Assembly (NCBI GenBank): GCA_002455215.1
Contig: DKKK01000201.1
Location: forward strand, 52,585-72,259
Direction of reading: 5' to 3'
Source: Anaerolineales bacterium UBA6668
GTDB taxonomy: Bacteria > Chloroflexota > Anaerolineae > Anaerolineales > UBA6668
Length of the DNA: 19,675 bases
In this document: piece after piece, positions 15,311-19,675 of the stretch
Layout of the letters: the number at the start of each line of letters is the position of its first letter
How positions within the stretch are numbered: the first letter of the stretch is position 1
Position numbers and translations under genes: made by a program
The notes under the pieces: model-generated
What the model was told of the DNA's origin: nothing
Seen by the model: the letters and a program-made list of their open reading frames with translations, nothing else
Database searches by the model: none

Positions 15311-16150
15311 TTATTTTTCGATAGGTGCATCTACCAGGTTACCCCATTCGGTCCAAGACCCGTCATAGTTTTTCACATTGGGGTAGCCAAGCAAATATTT
15401 GAGCACAAACCACGTGTGAGAACTGCGTTCACCAATGCGGCAATAGGCGATAATTTCTTGTTCGGGGCTGACATCTTGACCACCGTACAAGGCTTGCAGT
15501 TCTTCGGCAGATTTAAACGTGCCATCTTCATTGGTGGCTTTTGCCCAGGGAATGTTGACTGCACCCGGAATATGCCCGCCACGCGTTGCGCCTTCTTGTG
15601 GGTAGTTGGGCATATGCAGGAGTTGACCGCTGTACTCGCCGGGAGAGCGGACATCCACCAAGCGTCCGGCGTTTTCGACATGGGAAAATACATCGTTGCG
15701 GAAAGCGCGGAGAGTTTTGTTAGGGTTTTGGGCGGTGTAAGGGGTGGTGGGGTAGCTGGGAGTTTCTTTGCTCCAGGCTCGCCCTTCGGCTGACCACTTG
15801 GCGCGTCCGCCATCCATGATACGCACGTCCGAATGCCCATAGTATTGAAAGACCCACAAACTGTAGCAAGCAAACCAGTTGGATTTGTCGCCGTAGAAAA
15901 CAACGGTGGTATCGTTGCGGATGCCGTTTTGAGCGCACACGGCTTCGAACTCTGCCTTGCTCAAAAAATCTCGGCGTAACGGGTTTTGCAGTGTGGTGAA
16001 CCAATCTATTTTGACCGCGCCGGAAATATGCCCCACATCATAGAGCAAAATATCTTCGTCTGATTCGGCAATGCGGACATTAGGGTTGTTTAGGTTGGCG
16101 GCGACCCATTCGGTGCTAACCAAACGGTCTGGGTAAACATAGTGAGCCAT
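15311..16150 (-). CDS. Tandem-domain rhodanese (thiosulfate/3-mercaptopyruvate sulfurtransferase)
   Basis: 279 residues in two rhodanese domains. The N-terminal one (about 10-125, [22 protein letters not shown]...[11 protein letters not shown]...) is inactive by design; the C-terminal one (about 155-275) has [23 protein letters not shown] and the active loop [13 protein letters not shown] with catalytic Cys237. The CRIGER loop points to thiosulfate sulfurtransferase (CysA/RhdA type) rather than the CGSGVT loop of mercaptopyruvate enzymes. AGGAG lies 9 bases before the ATG. The first gene of a two-gene unit with sufE. Confidence 0.93.
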   Translation of the reverse strand: MAHYVYPDRLVSTEWVAANLNNPNVRIAESDEDILLYDVGHISGAVKIDWFTTLQNPLRRDFLSKAEFEAVCAQNGIRNDTTVVFYGDKSNWFACYSLWVFQYYGHSDVRIMDGGRAKWSAEGRAWSKETPSYPTTPYTAQNPNKTLRAFRNDVFSHVENAGRLVDVRSPGEYSGQLLHMPNYPQEGATRGGHIPGAVNIPWAKATNEDGTFKSAEELQALYGGQDVSPEQEIIAYCRIGERSSHTWFVLKYLLGYPNVKNYDGSWTEWGNLVDAPIEK

Positions 16151-16219
16151 GCAAGTTTCTCCTGTATTGTGAGCTAGTAAGGATTTCTAAGGAAAATAAA
16201 GAAGATAAATATCGTTTTT

Positions 16220-16225
16220 ATTATA
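16220..16225 (-). promoter_or_regulatory. Probable -10 box for the rhodanese-sufE operon
   Basis: TATAAT on the minus strand, about 70 bases before the rhodanese ATG, in an AT-rich stretch. The -35 region is poor. A leader of about 60 bases with an AGGAG site would result. Confidence 0.4.
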
Positions 16226-16342
16226 GCAAAAAATTGGGGAAGTGGGGGTTTTTGCCGCTTCCCACAAATTAATACAGAGCACGGGCACTACTCGGCATCC
16301 ATCCTATTTTCCCTTCAAAATGAGTTTGCCACAATCACAGTG

Positions 16343-16380
16343 TATTCGACACATGCTAAATATAACTTGGTTCGAATATC
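16343..16380. promoter_or_regulatory. Recurrent element, copy C
   Basis: An inverted repeat TATTCGA (16343-16349) and TCGAATA (16372-16378) with a 22-base spacer containing AAATATAACTTGG. TATTCGACACA is identical to copy A. It lies in the divergent gap, about 50 bases before the plus-strand response regulator and about 190 before the minus-strand rhodanese. Confidence 0.45.
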
Positions 16381-16417
16381 AAGAGAACCAAAATTCGGTA
16401 TCTTGGCTTGAGCAGAG

Positions 16418-16423
16418 TATAAT
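16418..16423 (+). promoter_or_regulatory. -10 box of the response regulator/kinase operon, near-leaderless
   Basis: A consensus TATAAT ends 7 bases before the ATG at 16431. Transcription would start at or next to the A of the start codon, and no ribosome site is present, so a leaderless message is likely. No strong -35 box was found. Confidence 0.6.
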
Positions 16424-16430
16424 AACTTGT

Positions 16431-17489
16431 ATGAGTCACTATCGGGCATTATTGGCAGACGATCACGCATTGGTGCGAGCAGGCATCCGCAACGCCCTGC
16501 AAGACTTACCCAACTTGGAAGTTGTGGGAGAAATTGCTGACGGCAAAGAACTTTTTCAAACTCTAGCACAGGTAACTGCCGACATTTTGCTGATTGATGT
16601 CACCATGCCGGAATTTGAACCTTTCAGCGCTATTCAATCCATTCGTCAGCAGTACCCCAAAATGAAAATTCTGGTAATTAGTGCTCACGATGACGATATT
16701 TACGTGCAGGGTTTGTTGGCGGCGGGCGTAAATGGCTATCACCTAAAAGATCAATCCTTGCGGGATTTGCGTTTGGCTGTCGAGCAAGTTTTGGCTGGCA
16801 AACGCTGGTTGAGCAGTCGCTTGCTCGACAAACTGCTCCAAGCCACGCACACCCGCGAAGAACTCCCCGCAGTCAGCAATCGCCAATTGGAAATGCTGGA
16901 ATTGCTTAATCAGGGGTTAGACAACCGTGCCATAGCCACGCGCCTGGATGTCAGCATCAAGACCGTTGAAAATCACCTGACCCGTTTATACCGTATTCTG
17001 GGTGTGCAGAGCCGTTTGGAAGCCGTGCATTACCTGCAAAAGCACCCCAAACTGCTCCAAAACAACCCAACCCCCTATCCCCTTGCCAGCGTGCCCCCGG
17101 TTTATCCGTCCTACAATCGCAACAACGCTATTTTAATTGTAGACGATAATCAACGCTACCGCACCCAACTCAGTCGCCTAATCAGCAAAAACTACCCTGA
17201 TTTGCAAATTTTAGAAGCAGGAGATACCCAATCCGCCTTAGCGAATGCCAACAATTACACCGTTTGCCTAGCATTGGTAGATGTGGTTTTGGCAGATGAA
17301 GACGGATTACGTTGTACCCGGCGACTGAAAGCAAGCCACCCCAAAATACGAGTTGTGCTGATGAGCGCTTATCCTGACCGCGAATTCCACCGCCAAGGGA
17401 TGCAAGCCGGAGCAAGCGCCTTTGTAGATAAAAAAGACCTGGATATCCATCACCTACGACAAATTGTCGAAGATGCACTTGGGAGCTAG
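16431..17489 (+). CDS. Response regulator with REC - LuxR HTH - REC architecture
   Basis: 352 residues from the ATG at 16431; the frame is open back to 16242, but those 63 codons are not protein-like and include the TATAAT box. The first receiver domain (5-122) has Asp10/Asp11, phospho-acceptor Asp56 in LLIDVTMPE, Ser84 and Lys106. A NarL/LuxR helix-turn-helix follows (about 147-205: SNRQLEMLELLNQGLDNRAIATRLDVSIKTVENHLTRLYRILGV). After a Pro-rich linker a second receiver (233-350) has Asp238/Asp239, acceptor Asp284 in ALVDVVLADEDG, Ser312 and Lys334/335. Both receivers look phosphorylatable. NarL-family regulators normally stop after the HTH, so the second receiver is unusual. It ends 3 bases before its partner kinase gene, which surely phosphorylates at least one domain. 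Confidence 0.92.
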   Translation: MSHYRALLADDHALVRAGIRNALQDLPNLEVVGEIADGKELFQTLAQVTADILLIDVTMPEFEPFSAIQSIRQQYPKMKILVISAHDDDIYVQGLLAAGVNGYHLKDQSLRDLRLAVEQVLAGKRWLSSRLLDKLLQATHTREELPAVSNRQLEMLELLNQGLDNRAIATRLDVSIKTVENHLTRLYRILGVQSRLEAVHYLQKHPKLLQNNPTPYPLASVPPVYPSYNRNNAILIVDDNQRYRTQLSRLISKNYPDLQILEAGDTQSALANANNYTVCLALVDVVLADEDGLRCTRRLKASHPKIRVVLMSAYPDREFHRQGMQAGASAFVDKKDLDIHHLRQIVEDALGS

Positions 17490-17492
17490 CCT

Positions 17493-19082
17493 ATGCTCAA
17501 CTTACTCACTGTCAAGAACATTTCAAAACGTTTTGGCGGATTGACCGTGTTGGACAAAATCTCGTTTGACCTGAATGCTGGGCAAGTATTGGGCTTGGCA
17601 GGCAGAAGCGGGGCGGGTAAATCTTCCTTGTTGCGGGTTTTAGCAGGCATTACCAAACCCGACAATGGCGAAATTTACTGGAAAGGTGAAACCCTACCCC
17701 CCAAAGTTTCCGCAGTGGCAAGCGAAATTGGCTATGTGGGTTCGGAACCAACGCTGGCAGAAAATTCAGACATTACCGGCAATATTTTTCTTGGGCAGGA
17801 GCTTTCGTGGCGTTTGTTGGGTGGATTAGTGGAAATGCCCTTGCAAAAAAAGATGGTCGCGCAAGCCAGCGCTCAACTCGCCCGCCTGGATTGGCCCTTC
17901 AATACCCTGAGTATGCCCATTTCTTCACTTACCAGCGAGCAAAAACAGCTTATTTCCATCGCTCGCTTAATGGTTGCCCCCCGCCAAATGATTCTGGTGG
18001 ACGACCCGACCCAACTGCTGGGTTTGCCCTTGCAAAAACGCTTATTGGCTTTGATTCAGGAATGGCAACTAGCCGATATTGCAGTAATCTTTGCCAGTAA
18101 CGAGCTTGACCACTTGTTTGCCGTGACCGATTATATCTTGGTGCTCAACCAAGGCGCATCGGCAGGGCTGTATCGTACCGATGTGACCTCCCGCGAAGAG
18201 ATTGTGGCGGCGCTGGCAGGGCGGGGCAGTCAACGCGAATTCTCCACCACCCTTTGGGCGCTAGACCATTATTACCAAGCCCGCCAGCAAGCCGAAGCCC
18301 TGCAACACCAACAAATCTTGCTCCAGCGCGACTTAGCCACACAAGGGAGTCTTAACCGACAATTGCTGAACCAACTTTCCGAGCAGGTTTCCACCCTGGA
18401 CCGCGTCAATCTCGCTTTACAAGAAGCACAACGTCGCTTGTTAGTGGAGCGTGAGCTAGAACGCAAGCGCTTATCCCGCGAACTGCATGACGAGTTGATT
18501 CAAGACTTGCTTGGCTTGGTGTACCGCCTAGACGACCTTGAACCCACCACCGAACCGCAAAAACTGAGCAATTTGGTAGAAGATTTGCAGTCGGATGTGC
18601 GGCAAATGGTGGTGGATTTACGCCAGATTTGCGGTAATCTGCGTCCGCCCACCATTGATAGCTTAGGGCTGGGTGCGGCATTACAAAGTTTCACCAACGA
18701 ATGGCAAAAACACAGTGGCATTGTCGTTTCTTTACAGCTTGCCCCTAATCTCACCCGTCTGCCCGAAGATACAGAGTTGGCGATTTTTCGCATTGTGCAA
18801 GAAGCTTTGAGCAATGTTCGCAAACACGCCGATGCCAGCGGTGTCCAGGTCGTACTCGAACCGACTTCGCCCCGTATGTTGCGCCTGACCATTCGCGACA
18901 ATGGCAAAGGCTTGGGCGAATTTGATATTCAAGAAGTTAGCCGCAGTGGACACTTTGGCTTGCTGGGCATCAGTGAGCGGGTGGCACTATTGGGGGGGCG
19001 ACTCAAACTGGGCAATCAAGCCGAAGGGGGCGCGTTTTTGGAAATCGAAGTGCCCCACCCACGCGAAACCCGCAAAAGTTAA
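17493..19082 (+). CDS. Fusion of degenerate sugar-type ABC ATPase with NarL-type histidine kinase
   Basis: 529 residues, no membrane segment. Residues 1-245 are an ABC ATPase of the RbsA/MglA sugar-importer type: VKNISKRFGGLTVLDKISFDL, Walker A GRSGAGKS (37-44), NIFLG (97-101). Later motifs are altered: the Q-loop Gln position is Ser84 (GYVGSEPTL), the signature is SLTSEQKQ (145-152) instead of LSGGQ, the Walker B region is ILVDDP with Asp171 where Glu is catalytic, and the H-switch His is Asn203 (ASNELDH). Nucleotide binding looks intact, hydrolysis doubtful. A coiled coil (about 262-325) leads to a HisKA_3 dimerisation domain with phospho-acceptor His332 in SRELHDELIQ, then HATPase_c: N-box EALSNVRKHA (Asn441), IRDNGKG (469-473), GHFGLLGISERV. 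The kinase half is complete. GGGAG lies 7 bases before the ATG, inside the regulator gene. Confidence 0.93.
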   Translation: MLNLLTVKNISKRFGGLTVLDKISFDLNAGQVLGLAGRSGAGKSSLLRVLAGITKPDNGEIYWKGETLPPKVSAVASEIGYVGSEPTLAENSDITGNIFLGQELSWRLLGGLVEMPLQKKMVAQASAQLARLDWPFNTLSMPISSLTSEQKQLISIARLMVAPRQMILVDDPTQLLGLPLQKRLLALIQEWQLADIAVIFASNELDHLFAVTDYILVLNQGASAGLYRTDVTSREEIVAALAGRGSQREFSTTLWALDHYYQARQQAEALQHQQILLQRDLATQGSLNRQLLNQLSEQVSTLDRVNLALQEAQRRLLVERELERKRLSRELHDELIQDLLGLVYRLDDLEPTTEPQKLSNLVEDLQSDVRQMVVDLRQICGNLRPPTIDSLGLGAALQSFTNEWQKHSGIVVSLQLAPNLTRLPEDTELAIFRIVQEALSNVRKHADASGVQVVLEPTSPRMLRLTIRDNGKGLGEFDIQEVSRSGHFGLLGISERVALLGGRLKLGNQAEGGAFLEIEVPHPRETRKS

Positions 19083-19144
19083 GGGGTTGCTTGGCACACA
19101 ATTACATTTGGCGCGTATCCCGCGTTCCATCTCCCCGATTGCGT

Positions 19145-19150
19145 TATAAT
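19145..19150 (+). promoter_or_regulatory. -10 box of the RtcB-family gene, near-leaderless
   Basis: TATAAT ends 10 bases before the ATG at 19161. The stretch TATAATTGAGTACATTATG closely parallels TATAATTGGGACATTATG before the methyltransferase. No good -35 seen in the 78-base gap after the kinase gene. Confidence 0.5.
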
Positions 19151-19160
19151 TGAGTACATT

Positions 19161-19675
19161 ATGGACAAAATTAACGGAAATGACCTTCTCGCGCTTGGCT
19201 GGCAGGCTGGGCGCGTCATTGGCTTGGGTTTGCAGTCGGCACAGCGCCTACCAGTGGCAGAAGCCGCTGACATACTGGCACAGCTAGAGCAAGTGCGCAC
19301 ACATCCTGCCGATTGGGCTTCGCACCCACAATTGGGCGAATTGGCGCAAGCCTTTCTCGCCGAACAGCCCCAACCGAGCATACCGGACGTACTCCGTCCA
19401 AAAGCCTTGCCCATCCCCACTTGGGGCGATGAGATGATTGACCCAGCCGCACGCATACAGATGGAAGTAGCGGCTCGTCTGCCGGTTTCGGTGGCGGCGG
19501 CGTTGATGCCGGATGCGCATGTCGGTTATGGCATTCCTATTGGGGGAGTGCTTGCCACCGAAGGCGCAGTCATTCCCTATGCAGTAGGGGTGGATATCGC
19601 CTGCCGAATGCGCCTTTCCATTGTAGAGATGTCACCCATTGCGCTGAACCAACGCCCGCACGAGTTTGAAAAAGC
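19161..19675 (+). CDS. rtcB: RtcB-family RNA ligase, N-terminal part (3' truncated by window edge)
   Basis: 171 codons are visible with no stop before the window edge. The diagnostic RtcB block is at 116-150: MPDAHVGYGIPIGGVLAT, then GAVIPYAVGVDIACRM, with the metal-binding Asp145 and Cys148. RtcB joins 2',3'-cyclic phosphate or 3'-phosphate RNA ends to 5'-OH ends with GTP and Mn2+, in tRNA splicing or RNA repair. Here the conserved core starts about 110 residues in, against roughly 60 in the E. coli enzyme, so this is a longer-N-terminus subfamily. The first 80 residues (MDKINGNDLLALGWQAGRVIGLGL...) have no recognised domain. Start supported by the TATAAT 10 bases upstream; no Shine-Dalgarno sequence. 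Confidence 0.9.
   Translation, partial: MDKINGNDLLALGWQAGRVIGLGLQSAQRLPVAEAADILAQLEQVRTHPADWASHPQLGELAQAFLAEQPQPSIPDVLRPKALPIPTWGDEMIDPAARIQMEVAARLPVSVAAALMPDAHVGYGIPIGGVLATEGAVIPYAVGVDIACRMRLSIVEMSPIALNQRPHEFEK

Noticed and set aside
15373..15903. 176-codon open frame on the minus strand
   Set aside because: Alternative frame of the rhodanese gene; low-complexity composition and no family likeness.
16242..16430. 63-residue N-terminal extension of the response regulator
   Set aside because: The stretch is not protein-like, contains the recurrent element and the TATAAT box, and the receiver domain begins exactly at the ATG at 16431.

Overview
The window is a stretch of bacterial chromosome of moderate GC content, tightly packed with complete genes. 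The demethylmenaquinone-type methyltransferase, the many TTG/GTG-rich frames, promoter boxes sitting almost on the start codon, and the overall look of the proteins (ABC/histidine-kinase fusion, DoxX-like protein, small-protein/nucleotidyltransferase pair) suggest a Chloroflexota-like organism, perhaps Anaerolineae or a relative. This is an inference from recalled protein style and no marker gene proves it.

Left part (1-3400). The window opens inside an OmpR-type response regulator, closed by a clear terminator. A membrane-anchored alpha/beta hydrolase and moaA (molybdenum cofactor) follow as a two-gene plus-strand operon. A perfect 21-bp hairpin separates moaA from a convergent DoxX-family membrane protein.

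Defence island (3390-9555, minus strand). Four genes run without gaps: a beta-class DNA methyltransferase (type III Mod-like), an 84-residue small protein, a nucleotidyltransferase-fold protein, and a large helicase-nuclease (type III Res-like). Every junction overlaps (TAATG, 11 nt, TAATG), so the small protein and nucleotidyltransferase are built into the restriction-modification operon. The methyltransferase carries a palindromic repeat inserted in frame. Behind the Res gene lies about 300 bp of hairpin-rich DNA ending in a terminator.

Metabolic block (9628-16150, minus strand). This holds leuC-leuD (leucine-type isomerase), then ubiE/menG, a SAM methyltransferase, a GT2 polyprenyl-type glycosyltransferase and a VOC protein in one operon, then a rhodanese-SufE sulfur-transfer pair with its own terminator. 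A recurrent imperfect element (core TATTCGACACA plus GAATATAACT) lies in three of the intergenic spaces here.

Signalling block (16400-19082, plus strand). The gene pair here is the most unusual in the window. One gene encodes a response regulator with REC-LuxR HTH-REC order. Three bases later comes a soluble protein in which a sugar-importer-type ABC ATPase domain with degenerate catalytic motifs is fused through a coiled coil to a NarL-type histidine kinase. I infer a cytoplasmic two-component system in which ATP-binding-cassette chemistry or docking on a transporter is the input. An RtcB-family RNA ligase gene runs off the right edge.
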